Notes: generated by a model not told the origin, from the sequence alone. A stretch of DNA of 64,000 nt from Mumia sp. zg.B17 (GCF_019550915.1 NZ_JAHWCI010000008.1:558001-622000), one strand, 5' to 3'; positions 52,499-61,487 are shown, numbered from the stretch's first letter. Made by a program: numbers and translations.

Positions 52499-53149
52499 GT
52501 GGCCCTGATCGGCGTACGCGAGGCAGCAGAGCGCCTCGCCATCACCCCTCGACGCGTGCACCAGCGCATCGAGGACGGCACGCTGCCCGCCGTCCGCATC
52601 GGCAACCAGTGGGCGATCGACCCCGGCCGTCTGCCGCTGGCGGCCGCTCGACCTTCGCGGCCGCTCTCGCCTCGGATGGCGTGGGCGCTGCTCGATCTCC
52701 TGGCGGGAGGGTCGCCCACGGTCGCGTCGACCGAGCGCGCCCGCCTGCACACGTACGCCGAGCGCCTGCGGGCGTCCGACGACCCCGCCGCGCTGCTGCG
52801 GGCCTGGATGGCGCGGCGAGCCGATCGCCAGGAGTTCCGAGTTGCCCCCGGCGATCTCGACGACCTGCGCGACGACGAGCGCGTGCACCTCTCAGGAGTC
52901 AGTGCCGAGGGGAGCTTCATCGTGAGCCCCACGCTCGAGGCGTACGCGGCGACGACGGACCTGGACGGCCTCGTCGATGACTACTTCCTCGTGCCCGCCC
53001 CCCGCCAGGAGGGCAACGTGGTCCTCCACGTCACCGACGTGGTTCCCGACACGAGGGGGTGGCCGGTGCTGGCGGCGGACCTGGCCGAGCACCTCGGGTC
53101 TCGCGAGAGCGCCCGTGCGTCCGAGCTCGTCCGGGCCGGGTCGACCTGA
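52499..53149 (+). CDS. HTH protein, probable antitoxin of an AbiE-type pair
   Basis: A 216-aa protein. Residues 1-45 are an excisionase-type HTH (IGVREAAERLAITPRRVHQRIEDGTLPAVRIGNQWAID); the rest resembles antitoxins paired with AbiEii nucleotidyltransferases. GTG 52499 is 6 bp after TAGACT (52487-52492), so leaderless. A copy of its 3' end (PVLAADLAEHLGSRES) recurs at 54794-54860 next to the toxin at 54918, showing that the pair has been separated by about 1.6 kb of other genes. Confidence 0.75.
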   Translation: MALIGVREAAERLAITPRRVHQRIEDGTLPAVRIGNQWAIDPGRLPLAAARPSRPLSPRMAWALLDLLAGGSPTVASTERARLHTYAERLRASDDPAALLRAWMARRADRQEFRVAPGDLDDLRDDERVHLSGVSAEGSFIVSPTLEAYAATTDLDGLVDDYFLVPAPRQEGNVVLHVTDVVPDTRGWPVLAADLAEHLGSRESARASELVRAGST

Positions 53150-53151
53150 GG

Positions 53152-53778
53152 TCAGCGCTCACGCTGACGAACGGCGTAGGTCAGGTGCGTCACCCGCGGG
53201 GAGGACTCGGCGCGGACCTGCTCCAGGGCGACGCGTTCGGCGTCCACACCCTCGAAGAGGCGGACTCCCTTGCCGAAGAGCACGGGCGACAGCGCGATCG
53301 AGAACTCGTCGACCAGGCCCGCGTTCAGGTGTTCGAGGATCGTCGCGCCGCCGCCCGAGATGCGGACGTCACGCTCGCCGGCGGCCTCGCGGGCCTGGTC
53401 GAGGGCGGACTCGATGCCGTCGTTGACGAAGTGGAAGGTGGTACCGCCGGGCCGCTCCCACGGGTCACGCTTCTCGTGCGTCACGACGAAGACCGGCGTG
53501 TGGAACGGCGCCTCCTCCGGCCACGCCTCCTCGCCGGCGTCGAACATGCGCTTGCCCATGACACTCGCGCCGGTGCGCTCGAAGGTCGCTCGGACGATGT
53601 CGTTGTCGCGCCCCTCCTCGCCGCCCCCGCCGAGCTTGAGGTTCTCCCGGAAGAACCGCTGCGGGAAGACCCACCGTTGCAGCTCCATCCACTGTCGACC
53701 CATCAGCTCGTCGGTGGACTCGGGCGCGATGAACCCGTCCAACGACATCGACACGCTGAAGAACACCGTGCCGGCCAT
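53152..53778 (-). CDS. dihydrofolate reductase family protein (RibD C-terminal-like)
   Basis: A 208-aa NADPH-dependent reductase-like protein: VFFSVSMSLDGFIAP, GASVMGKRMFDAGEEAW, PVFVVTHEKRDPW and ISGGGATILEHLNAGLVDEFSIALSPVLFGKGVRLFEG. This family is not the main DHFR. The ATG overlaps the SRPBCC stop (TGATG). It ends 2 bp from the convergent antitoxin gene. Substrate unknown. Confidence 0.9.
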   Translation of the reverse strand: MAGTVFFSVSMSLDGFIAPESTDELMGRQWMELQRWVFPQRFFRENLKLGGGGEEGRDNDIVRATFERTGASVMGKRMFDAGEEAWPEEAPFHTPVFVVTHEKRDPWERPGGTTFHFVNDGIESALDQAREAAGERDVRISGGGATILEHLNAGLVDEFSIALSPVLFGKGVRLFEGVDAERVALEQVRAESSPRVTHLTYAVRQRER

Positions 53779-54284
53779 CAGTCGTCCGCCCCCTGCTCGG
53801 CCATCTCGGCGACGTACGCGGCCAGGTTGCCCAGCGTCTGCTGACCACCCTCGATCGCGTGGTATTTCTCGGCCGCCTCGTCACGCAGCTCCTTGGTGGG
53901 GAACACCGTGCGCATCTCGATGCGGGTCGCCGTCCCGTCGCGCTCGAACGTGAGGACCGACTCGAAGGCGTTCGGGTCGCCGCGGGACTCGCCGTGAAGC
54001 ATCGCGATCCGCTCCGGCCGGGTGATCTCCGTCCAGGTGATCCACTCGGGGTAGTCCGTCCCGTCGGGTCCGTGCATCACGAAGTCCCACTCCCCGCCGG
54101 CGCGGAACTCCAGCGACGTCGTCGTCGTGGTGAACCCGTCCGGCCCCCACCACCGCGACAGGTGCCGCACCTCGGTGAACGCCTCGAACACCAGCTCCGG
54201 CGGGGCGTCGATGACCCGGGAGATCACGATCTCCCGGTCGGCCGTCGCGGACTGCACCGGCGCTCCTGATCCTGTGGTTGCCAT
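53778..54284 (-). CDS. SRPBCC (AHSA1-like) protein
   Basis: A 168-aa START-like ligand-binding protein: VISRVIDAPPELVFEAFTEVRHLSRWWGPDGFTTTT, then RAGGEWDFVMHGPDGTDY and the C-terminal amphipathic helix. ATG 54284 follows ArsR by 2 bp; a longer reading would overlap it. ArsR-SRPBCC-DHFR operons are common in actinobacteria and of unknown physiology. Confidence 0.9.
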   Translation of the reverse strand: MATTGSGAPVQSATADREIVISRVIDAPPELVFEAFTEVRHLSRWWGPDGFTTTTTSLEFRAGGEWDFVMHGPDGTDYPEWITWTEITRPERIAMLHGESRGDPNAFESVLTFERDGTATRIEMRTVFPTKELRDEAAEKYHAIEGGQQTLGNLAAYVAEMAEQGADD

Positions 54285-54286
54285 CG

Positions 54287-54628
54287 CTACTCCTCCTGTC
54301 GTGCCTGCTTGAGGTCCTGCACGTACGCGTCCAGCCGGTCGAAGCTCTCGTTCCAGAACTGCTCGAACCCGCCGGTCCACTCGTGGACCGGTCGCAGCCC
54401 GCCGGCGTCAAGGCCGTACAGCCGCTGCTTGCCCACCTTGCGGTCCTGCACCAGGCCGACCTCGCGGAGCACACGCAGATGCTTGGACGCTCCCGGCTGG
54501 GTCATGCCCAGCTCCTCGGCCACCTCGGTCACGGGCCGCTCGCCCGCGCGCAGCAGCACCAGGATCTCCCGGCGCTGCGGCTCGGCGATCGCGTTGAAGA
54601 CGTCCGACGTCGTCGCTGCGCGTGCCAT
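54287..54628 (-). CDS. ArsR family transcriptional regulator
   Basis: A 113-aa winged-helix repressor: VFNAIAEPQRREILVLLRAGERPVTEVAEELGMTQPGASKHLRVLREVGLV. No metal-binding Cys is present, so it probably senses something other than metal, or acts as an SRPBCC-linked regulator. Directly upstream is a strong promoter with a palindrome over the -10, which it likely autoregulates. First gene of a three-gene operon. Confidence 0.92.
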   Translation of the reverse strand: MARAATTSDVFNAIAEPQRREILVLLRAGERPVTEVAEELGMTQPGASKHLRVLREVGLVQDRKVGKQRLYGLDAGGLRPVHEWTGGFEQFWNESFDRLDAYVQDLKQARQEE

Positions 54629-54635
54629 AGGGACG

Positions 54636-54663
54636 ATCATATGCCTATATGGGAATACGTCAA
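54636..54663 (-). promoter_or_regulatory. leaderless promoter with operator for the ArsR operon
   Basis: On the minus strand: -35 TTGACG (54663-54658), 16-bp spacer, -10 TATGAT (54641-54636), then ATG 54628 seven bases on. The palindrome CATAT-GCCT-ATATG (54638-54651) overlaps the -10 and is the probable ArsR site. Confidence 0.75.
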
Positions 54664-54793
54664 GAGGGTCGCGTAGGCGTGGCACGCAGAACGAAGGACG
54701 GCGATGTGGCCGTTGCTCCACACCGCCGCCCCGGACCACCCTGGACTCCAGGACGAGCGACCGGCAAGGGATTTCGATCCTGATCGAAAGGCT

Positions 54794-54860
54794 CCCCGAC
54801 ACGGCGGTGGGGCCGGTGCTGGCAACGGACCTGGCCGAGCACCTAGGATCCCGCGAGAGC
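54794..54860 (+). pseudogene. antitoxin 3'-end remnant upstream of the AbiEii-like toxin
   Basis: These 67 bp are about 85% identical to the last part of the antitoxin gene at 52499-53149 (PDTAVGPVLATDLAEHLGSRES against PDTRGWPVLAADLAEHLGSRES). The first 180 codons are absent and no start is available. It lies in the same frame as the toxin, which starts 57 bp on. It records that the toxin once had, or was copied with, a directly upstream antitoxin. Confidence 0.75.
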
Positions 54861-54917
54861 GTCGGCGCGACCGAGCGCCGGTCCCGCCGAGGTCGTGCAG
54901 AGGTCAGGAGGTACGGC

Positions 54918-55646
54918 GTGAGCATCGCGCTCCCCGTCATGAGCGCCGAGCAGGAGGCGTCCTGGTTCGGCCTTTTCCACCTCGCCGAGACCGTCCCCGA
55001 GGGCTGGACGCTCGTCGGTGGACAGATGGTCCACCTGCACTGCGCCGAGCGCGGCGTCGATCCGTACCGCTCGACGCCCGACGTCGACGCCGTCCTGGAC
55101 GTCCGTGGCCACCCGCAGATCCTCATGACCGTCACCTCCGCGCTGTCCGAGGCGGAGTTCGAGCCGCGCGGACTCACCGCCAGCGGCAAGCAGCACCGCT
55201 GGGTCCGCGGCGCGGCGACCATCGACGTCCTGATCCCCGCCTTCACCGGTCAGCCTGGGCGCGGGGTCGGAGCCAGCGGGTTCCCCGCTCTCGCCACTCC
55301 GGGCGCCATCTATGCGCTGCGCCGCTCGGAGCCGGTCAAGGTGACCGTCGGGGACACCACCGGCACGATTCAGCGCCCGACGCTCCTCGGCGCGCTCGTC
55401 ATCAAGTCGGCCGCCTACTCGATCACCGTCGACCCCCACCGCGGGCGCCACCTCGACGACCTCGCGCTGCTCGCGTCGATGCTCACCGCACGCGACCTGC
55501 GGGGCGCCGAGCTGTCCAAGGGTGAGGCGAAGTACGTCCGCGAAGCCGTCCCGGTCGCCCAGAGCCACCTCGCCACCACGATCATCGAGGGCGCGCCGGA
55601 CGGGCTCGCCCGCTTGGCGCGACTCTTGGAGCGCTCACCCGCCTGA
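54918..55646 (+). CDS. AbiEii-like nucleotidyltransferase toxin
   Basis: A 242-aa nucleotidyltransferase. The N-terminal motif LVGGQMVHLH ... STPDVDAVLDVR (about residues 31-60) has the GG, LH and DVD elements of AbiEii/MenT toxins, which modify tRNA or other targets. GTG 54918 has a consensus AGGAGG (54906-54911). The intact antitoxin is about 1.8 kb upstream, beyond a minus-strand ArsR-SRPBCC-DHFR cassette. Confidence 0.78.
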   Translation: MSIALPVMSAEQEASWFGLFHLAETVPEGWTLVGGQMVHLHCAERGVDPYRSTPDVDAVLDVRGHPQILMTVTSALSEAEFEPRGLTASGKQHRWVRGAATIDVLIPAFTGQPGRGVGASGFPALATPGAIYALRRSEPVKVTVGDTTGTIQRPTLLGALVIKSAAYSITVDPHRGRHLDDLALLASMLTARDLRGAELSKGEAKYVREAVPVAQSHLATTIIEGAPDGLARLARLLERSPA

Positions 55647-55663
55647 GCCGTGCCACCCCACGA

Positions 55664-56236
55664 TCAGCCGCGGTTCCACTCCGCGGCGAGGATCCCGTAC
55701 TGGCAGCCGTCGATCCAGCCGAGCTCGGAGTGCCACGAGTCGCGGACGCCGTACTGCTCGCGCCGCATGCCCAGCTTCTCCATCACCCGGGCAGAGGCGG
55801 TGTTGGCGGCGAAGCAACCGGCCGTGATCCGGTGCAGCCCGAGCTCGGTGAAGCCCAGCTCCAGCAGCGCCCCGGCCACCTCGGTCGCGAACCCGCGCCC
55901 TGCGTACGCGGGGTCGAACGAGTAGCCGAGCGTGCCTTCTGCCGCTCGCCACGGCTCCCCGTCCTCGCGTTGCCCCAGCCCGTCCTGCACCCCCAACGAT
56001 GCGAGCCCGACCACGACGTCACCGAGGTGGACGAAGACTCCGTGGTCGAGCGGATCGTCGGCGCTGGCCAGCCAGGCCTTGCGAAAGGAGCCCGGATCGA
56101 CGGTCGTCCGCAGCAGCCACCGCGTCACGTCGGGGTGGTTGCGCCACCGGAGCACCTCGTCGACGGCCTCGTCGGTGGGCAGCCGCAGCTCGAGCCGCTC
56201 GGTTCTCCGCGGCCAGCCGAGCTCAGGAATCGTCAC
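55664..56236 (-). CDS. GNAT family N-acetyltransferase
   Basis: A 190-aa acyltransferase of the RimJ/RimL-like group: ERLELRLPTDEAVDEVLRW, acetyl-CoA binding segment YAGRGFATEVAGALLELGF, then LHRITAGCFAANTASARVMEKLGM. GTG 56236 is the best start; longer readings run into the aldo/keto reductase region on the other strand. Target unknown. Divergent from the second aldo/keto reductase. Confidence 0.9.
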   Translation of the reverse strand: MTIPELGWPRRTERLELRLPTDEAVDEVLRWRNHPDVTRWLLRTTVDPGSFRKAWLASADDPLDHGVFVHLGDVVVGLASLGVQDGLGQREDGEPWRAAEGTLGYSFDPAYAGRGFATEVAGALLELGFTELGLHRITAGCFAANTASARVMEKLGMRREQYGVRDSWHSELGWIDGCQYGILAAEWNRG

Positions 56237-56311
56237 CCGGTGAGACAACCAGAGGACCGGGAGGCGTTCAACGCAGTTTCGTCGTGCGCGACCGAGTGCC
56301 AGACTCCCCCG

Positions 56312-57205
56312 ATGACCTCCACGACGATCACTGCCGACAGCGCCGGAAGGTGGCAGCTGGGTGACCTCACCGTCAACCGGATCGGGCTCGGCGCGATGCG
56401 GCTGACCGGGAGCGCCGCGTTCGACCTCGGCGAGCCGAGCGACCGCACGAGGTCGCTCCGGGTGCTGCGGCGCGCGGTCGAGCTCGGCGTCGACCACATC
56501 GACACGGCCGCGTTCTACTTCTCCTCGCTCCGCTCGGCCAACGAGCTGATCTGCTCCGCACTCGCGCCGTACGGGGACGACCTCGTCATCGCCACCAAGG
56601 TCGGGCCCGGCAGGGACGCCTCGGGGGCGTGGCTGCCACCGGCCCGCCCCGACCAGCTGCGCGGCCAGGTCGAGGAGAACCTCCGCCAGCTCGGCCGTGA
56701 CCACCTCGATCTCGTGTACTTCCGGAAGATGCCCTCCGTGACGTCGATCAGCGAGCACGTCGGGGCGTTGTCAGACCTGCGCGACGCCGGTCTGATCCGC
56801 CACATCGGCGTCTCCGGCGTCGATCGTGGGCACCTCGACGAGGCGTTGTCGATCACTCCGGTGGTCTGTGTGCAGAACCGGTACGGGATCGGGTCGAGCG
56901 GCGACGCCTGGGACGTCCTCGAGGCCTGCCGCGCACGCGGCATCGCCTTCGTCCCGTTCTTCGCCGTCGCCGGGCAGGGCGCCGAGCGAGGTCGGTCCGC
57001 AGCTCGTGAGGACGCCGAGGTCCTCGACATCGCGGCGGCGCACGGCACCACTCCGGCACAGGTCCGGATCGCCTGGACCCTCCAGCAGGGCCCGCACGTC
57101 CTGGCGATCCCGGGGACCGGCGACCCCGCCCACGTCGACGAGAACGTCGCAGCCGGCGCTCTCCGACTTACCGCCGACGAGCTCGACCGACTGGCGTCTT
57201 CATGA
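56312..57205 (+). CDS. aldo/keto reductase
   Basis: A 297-aa TIM-barrel oxidoreductase: LTVNRIGLGAMRLTG, catalytic Asp/Tyr-like DTAAFYFSS, Lys in IATKVGPG. The usual His of the WLHK motif is replaced in VYFRKMPS, as in oxidoreductase-like members, so catalysis may differ from the copy at 1437. The C-terminal NADP segment is IPGTGDPAHVDENVAA. Substrate unknown. Confidence 0.88.
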   Translation: MTSTTITADSAGRWQLGDLTVNRIGLGAMRLTGSAAFDLGEPSDRTRSLRVLRRAVELGVDHIDTAAFYFSSLRSANELICSALAPYGDDLVIATKVGPGRDASGAWLPPARPDQLRGQVEENLRQLGRDHLDLVYFRKMPSVTSISEHVGALSDLRDAGLIRHIGVSGVDRGHLDEALSITPVVCVQNRYGIGSSGDAWDVLEACRARGIAFVPFFAVAGQGAERGRSAAREDAEVLDIAAAHGTTPAQVRIAWTLQQGPHVLAIPGTGDPAHVDENVAAGALRLTADELDRLASS

Positions 57206-57383
57206 TGCGGAGCGCATCTCGACGGCGAATCACAACGAGCAAGGGGCAGGTCGGCGTCGAGCCGTGGTTTACGTAACAAATATTCGTCCCAGGTGTTGAT
57301 ACGTCTCGTGGTGCAACCAGCGTGGGGTGCGCTTGCATGCAGGGATCACCTGAATCCGATCAGGTGTCGAAGGGAGCCCTCGC

Positions 57384-59582
57384 GTGCGATCCTCACTCCT
57401 CCGGGTCGGCGTCGTCGCCGGCGCGTCAGCACTGGTGCTGGCGACGATGCCCGCCTCGCTCGTCTCCGCGTCACCCGTCACCGACCCCCCGGCCGTCAAC
57501 TGCCAGTCAGTCCTCGCGGCTCCCACCCTCGACGCGGCGTTCGACGCCGCGGCCGAGGCCGCCGACGTCCCGTCGGATCTCCTCAGAGCCGTCTCCTACA
57601 TGCAGTCTCGCTGGGAGGGCCACGACGGCCGGGTCAGCAACGACGGCGGGTACGGCATGTTCAACCTCAAGTCGACGACGACGGCCGTCCCCGACGGGGC
57701 GGGCAAGGGCTCGACCGACCGCTCCCCACGACGTACGGCCAGCCAGCTCGAGCGCGCCGCCGAGCTCACCGGGATCCCCGCCTCGACGGTCCGCAGCGAC
57801 GACCGCGCCAACGTCTGCGCAGCCGCGGCACTGACCGCGTCGTACGCGCCCGACCTCGACGCGTCCACGCCACCGCAGAGGTGGACCGCGGCGATCGCCC
57901 GCTTCGGGTCCGCCGACACGTTCGAGCGTCAGGTCCTGAGCACGCTCCGTGAAGGACGCGCTCGTACGACCTCCGGCGGCGAGACGGTGACCCTCGATGG
58001 CGACCCGACGGTCGAGGTCGCCCCGCCGTCCGCGAGCGATCCCGAGACCGACTGTCCGCCCGACCTCGGGTGCGAGTGGATCCCGGCCGGCTACGAGAAG
58101 CTGGTCCCCGCCGACCCCGACAGCACCGGCAACTACGGCAACCACGACAAGGCCGACCGCACCGGGCCTGGCGGGCCGAAGCTCAAGTACATCGTCATCC
58201 ACGACACCGAGACCGCGTACGACCCGACCATCGGACTCGTGACAGACCCGGGCTACCTCGCCTGGAACTACACGATCCGGTCGTCGGACGGCCACATCGC
58301 CAACCACCTCGACCCGAAGGACGTGGGCTGGCACGCGGGCAACTGGTATGTCAACGCCCACTCCATCGGCATCGAGCACGAGGGCTGGGCGGGGTCGGCG
58401 GGCTGGTTCACCGAGGCGATGTACGAGCAGTCGGCGAAGCTGGTGCGCCACCTCGCGCACGAGCACGACATCCCGCTCGACCGAGCCCACATCATCGGGC
58501 ACGACCAGGTCCCGGGAGTCACCGCCGGCGCCACGAGGAACGTGCACTGGGACCCGGGGCCGTACTGGGACTGGGAGCACTACTTCGACCTCGTCCAGGC
58601 GCCGATCGGCCAGTCGGCCAAGAACACCTCGTCGGTGAAGGCCGGCGACGTCGTCGAGGTCCGTGGCGGCTACGCCGACAACGTCAACACAATCACCGGC
58701 TGCCAGCAGGCCTCTCCGGGGTCCGGCGACTGCGTCCCTGGCCAGGGCACGAACTTCGTCCTCGCCTACCAGTCGCCCTCGCTCGAGGCCTCGCTGGCGA
58801 ACGACCCGGGCTGGAAGCCCAACGGCGCCGCGGGGACGACGTACGCCAGCGACATCAGCGCACGCATCCAGTCGGGGCACAAGCTGGTCGTGGCCGAGGT
58901 GCGCGACGAGTGGCTCGGCGTCTGGTGGGCGGGCTCGTTGGTGTGGGTCCACAACCCGGCGACGAGGCCCGTCGTGCTCCGGACGACCGCCAAGACGGTG
59001 ACGACGACGTCGACGACCGCGGCACCGATCTTCGGTCGCGCCTATCCCGAGCCGGAGGCGTACGCGCCGTACGAGATCCCGGTGCAGGCGATCGCGCCGC
59101 TGGAGTACACGCTCGGCGCCGGACAGACGTACGCCGTGAGCGACGACGACGTGGAGACCGACTACTACTACGCGCAGTCCTTCGACGGCTCGATCCCCGA
59201 CGACCGTACGGACGTGAAGGGCAAGCTGCGCTACTACCAGCTCTGGTACGCGCACAAGCAGGTGTTCGTGAAGGCCGACGACGTGACGCTGCGCGATCCC
59301 GGCAAGCGCGCCGTGGTCCCGACCCGGCTGCCGAAGATCACCGGCGAGGCGAAGGTGGGCTCGACGCTCACCGTCAGCAACGGACGGTGGTCGCGTGAGG
59401 TGACGGACTTCCGCTACACCTGGCTCGTCGGGGGTCGTCCGGTCGCCGGCGCGACGGGCTACACCTTCACCCCGCGGCCCGGGGACGCCGGCAAGCGCGT
59501 CGTCGCGGTGGTGTCCGTCGACGACCCGGCGCTCCACCCGATGCTCGCTCCGTCGCTGCCGACGACGAAGGTCCGGCGCTAG
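57384..59582 (+). CDS. secreted N-acetylmuramoyl-L-alanine amidase
   Basis: A 732-aa exported cell-wall hydrolase. A signal peptide (residues 1-30) is followed by a lysozyme-like/helical N-terminal region (40-195). An Amidase_2 domain lies at about 262-395: YIVIHDTET, GWHAGNWYVNAHSIGIEHEG and the second Zn His in VHWDPGPYWDW. The rest has SH3/Ig-like beta modules ending VVSVDDPALHP. GTG 57384 is used. Ends at a bidirectional terminator. Confidence 0.9.
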   Translation: MRSSLLRVGVVAGASALVLATMPASLVSASPVTDPPAVNCQSVLAAPTLDAAFDAAAEAADVPSDLLRAVSYMQSRWEGHDGRVSNDGGYGMFNLKSTTTAVPDGAGKGSTDRSPRRTASQLERAAELTGIPASTVRSDDRANVCAAAALTASYAPDLDASTPPQRWTAAIARFGSADTFERQVLSTLREGRARTTSGGETVTLDGDPTVEVAPPSASDPETDCPPDLGCEWIPAGYEKLVPADPDSTGNYGNHDKADRTGPGGPKLKYIVIHDTETAYDPTIGLVTDPGYLAWNYTIRSSDGHIANHLDPKDVGWHAGNWYVNAHSIGIEHEGWAGSAGWFTEAMYEQSAKLVRHLAHEHDIPLDRAHIIGHDQVPGVTAGATRNVHWDPGPYWDWEHYFDLVQAPIGQSAKNTSSVKAGDVVEVRGGYADNVNTITGCQQASPGSGDCVPGQGTNFVLAYQSPSLEASLANDPGWKPNGAAGTTYASDISARIQSGHKLVVAEVRDEWLGVWWAGSLVWVHNPATRPVVLRTTAKTVTTTSTTAAPIFGRAYPEPEAYAPYEIPVQAIAPLEYTLGAGQTYAVSDDDVETDYYYAQSFDGSIPDDRTDVKGKLRYYQLWYAHKQVFVKADDVTLRDPGKRAVVPTRLPKITGEAKVGSTLTVSNGRWSREVTDFRYTWLVGGRPVAGATGYTFTPRPGDAGKRVVAVVSVDDPALHPMLAPSLPTTKVRR

Positions 59583-59589
59583 ACACAGC

Positions 59590-59630
59590 GATGAGGCGTT
59601 TCGACCACCATCTGGTCGAAACGCCTCATC
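59590..59630. terminator. bidirectional terminator between amidase and pckG
   Basis: Perfect 18-bp arms (59590-59607 and 59613-59630, core GGCGTTTCGACCA/TGGTCGAAACGCC) with a 5-nt loop. It lies 8 bp after the amidase stop and 16 bp before the pckG stop, so it should end both convergent transcripts. Confidence 0.9.
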
Positions 59631-59645
59631 GTCGTCAGCGGACTG

Positions 59646-61487
59646 TCAGGCCTCGGCGTCGAGCGCGGCCTTGACGCGGCGGTGCGCCTCCCAGATCTCG
59701 TCGGGCACCCGATCGAACTGCGCGAGGTGCTCCTCGCGGAAGCCCATCTCCTGCCGCCAGCGCTCCACGTCGATCGACAGGATCGTCTCGAGGTCATCCT
59801 TGGCGATGTCGACGCCGTCGAGCATCAGCTCGTCCTCGGTGGGGATGATGCCGACCGGGGTCCGACGCCCGGTGACCTCACCCTTCTTGAGCTGGATCAG
59901 CCACAGCAGCGGGCGCAGGTTCTCGCGGTATCCCGGCCACAGGAAGTGGCCGTCCTCCGGGTCACGCTGGAACCAGTTGACGTGCGCGAAGATCGGGAGC
60001 TCCTTCGCGGCCCCGACCACGTCGAGGTAGTGCCGCGCGTAGTCGCCCTCGCCGTAGGCCATGAACGGCCGGTTGGACATCGGGTCGTAGCGCAGCTGCC
60101 CGTCGACGCCCTCGGCGGCGAAGGTCGCCTCCGCGCCCAGGGTCAGCCCGTCGTACACGCCCTCGGCGAGATCGCTGATCGCGCGGATCAGCGGCTCGCG
60201 GTCGCGCGTACGCCCACCGAAGATGATCGCGTCGATCGGCACGCCTGACGCGGCGTTGTAGTCCGGCGCGATGTTGGGGACGTTGTCGAGCGTCGTGGTG
60301 AACCGGCTGTTGGGGTGCGCCCACGGCTCTCCGGCCTGGTCGGGCGTCCGGTCGGCGATCGGGTCGCCCTTCCAGTCCAGCCAGCCGGTGACGTCGGCCG
60401 GCGGCTGGGGCGTACGGCCCTCCCACCAGACCTCCTGCGTCTGGGGGTTGTAGGCGACGTTGGTGAAGATCGCGCCCGTGCCCTCCGCGATGGACTGCAG
60501 CGCCGTCGGGTTGGTCGTCTCGTTCGTGTCCTTCGCGACGCCGAAGACGCCGTACTCCGGGTTCATGCCGTACAGGCGGCCCGACTTCTCGTCCACCCAC
60601 AGCCACGCGATGTCGTCGCCGTAGAACGACACGTGATAACGGTCGCCGAGGGCGTCCGGCGGCAGCATCATCGCGAGGTTGGTCTTTCCCGAGGCGCTCG
60701 GGAACCCGCCGCAGATGTGGTAGGTCTCGTCGGTCTCCTTGTCGTGGATCCCGATGAGCATGTACTGCTCGGCGAGGTACGTGCGGGAGTCCCAGCCGTC
60801 GTACGCGCCCTGGCGCAGCCCGTGGGCGATCTTCCCGAGCAGCGCGTTGCCGCCGTACGACGAACCGAAGTGCAGGATGGTCCGCTCGTCGGCGACGGTG
60901 ACGAAGTAGCGCTGGTCGTCGGGCGTCCCGTGCCCCAGCGACTCCAGCTCACCGGTGACGTGGACCGCGCGCACGAAGCCGTCGGGCTCATCCAGGTCGT
61001 TGACGAAGTCCGCGCCGACGCGAGCCATGCGGATCATGTGCAGCACGACCGTGCGGGTGTCGGTGAGCTCGACGCCTGCGGCCCACGGCGCGAGAGCGTT
61101 GCCCGGAGGTGCCATCAGGTACGGGATGACGTACATCGTCTTGCCGATGAGGGCGCCGCGCATCTTGCTCTCGAGCAGCGGCTTCATCTCCGACGCCGGA
61201 CGCCAGTTGTTGTAGACCCCGGCGTCGGACGGGTTGTTGGTGGCGACGATCGTGCGCTCCTCCGAGCGCGCCGTGTCCTTGTGATAGCTGCGCGAGTAGT
61301 AGCGCCCCTCGCCCGCAGGCAGGAGCTCACCGGCCGCGAGCGCCTCGTCGATGAGGCGTGCGTCGTCGTCCGCACTGACGACCTCGATCCGATCGGCCCC
61401 CGTGACCTCGGCCCAGTGGCGCACGTACTCGCGGACACGCGGGTTCGTGAGGCCGGCCTCGTCCATCGCCTTCTCGGGATCTGCCAT
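59646..61487 (-). CDS. pckG: phosphoenolpyruvate carboxykinase (GTP)
   Basis: A 613-aa enzyme converting oxaloacetate and GTP to PEP for gluconeogenesis. Conserved regions include the substrate loop GALIGKTMYVIPYLMAPPGNALAP, FGSSYGGNALLGKIAHGL, the Mn ligands and FGVAKDTNETTNP. The GTP P-loop reads FPSASGKTNLAM: the reactive Cys of most GTP-type PEPCKs (PSACGKTN) is Ser. ATG 61487 (MADPEKAM) is preceded by AAGGA. Divergent from an ArsR gene. Confidence 0.97.
   Translation of the reverse strand: MADPEKAMDEAGLTNPRVREYVRHWAEVTGADRIEVVSADDDARLIDEALAAGELLPAGEGRYYSRSYHKDTARSEERTIVATNNPSDAGVYNNWRPASEMKPLLESKMRGALIGKTMYVIPYLMAPPGNALAPWAAGVELTDTRTVVLHMIRMARVGADFVNDLDEPDGFVRAVHVTGELESLGHGTPDDQRYFVTVADERTILHFGSSYGGNALLGKIAHGLRQGAYDGWDSRTYLAEQYMLIGIHDKETDETYHICGGFPSASGKTNLAMMLPPDALGDRYHVSFYGDDIAWLWVDEKSGRLYGMNPEYGVFGVAKDTNETTNPTALQSIAEGTGAIFTNVAYNPQTQEVWWEGRTPQPPADVTGWLDWKGDPIADRTPDQAGEPWAHPNSRFTTTLDNVPNIAPDYNAASGVPIDAIIFGGRTRDREPLIRAISDLAEGVYDGLTLGAEATFAAEGVDGQLRYDPMSNRPFMAYGEGDYARHYLDVVGAAKELPIFAHVNWFQRDPEDGHFLWPGYRENLRPLLWLIQLKKGEVTGRRTPVGIIPTEDELMLDGVDIAKDDLETILSIDVERWRQEMGFREEHLAQFDRVPDEIWEAHRRVKAALDAEA

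Noticed and set aside
57206-57383. c-di-AMP (ydaO-type) riboswitch before the amidase
   Set aside because: Actinobacterial wall hydrolases often carry one, but I could not find the conserved core here; only an AT-rich promoter-like TTTACGTAA is seen.
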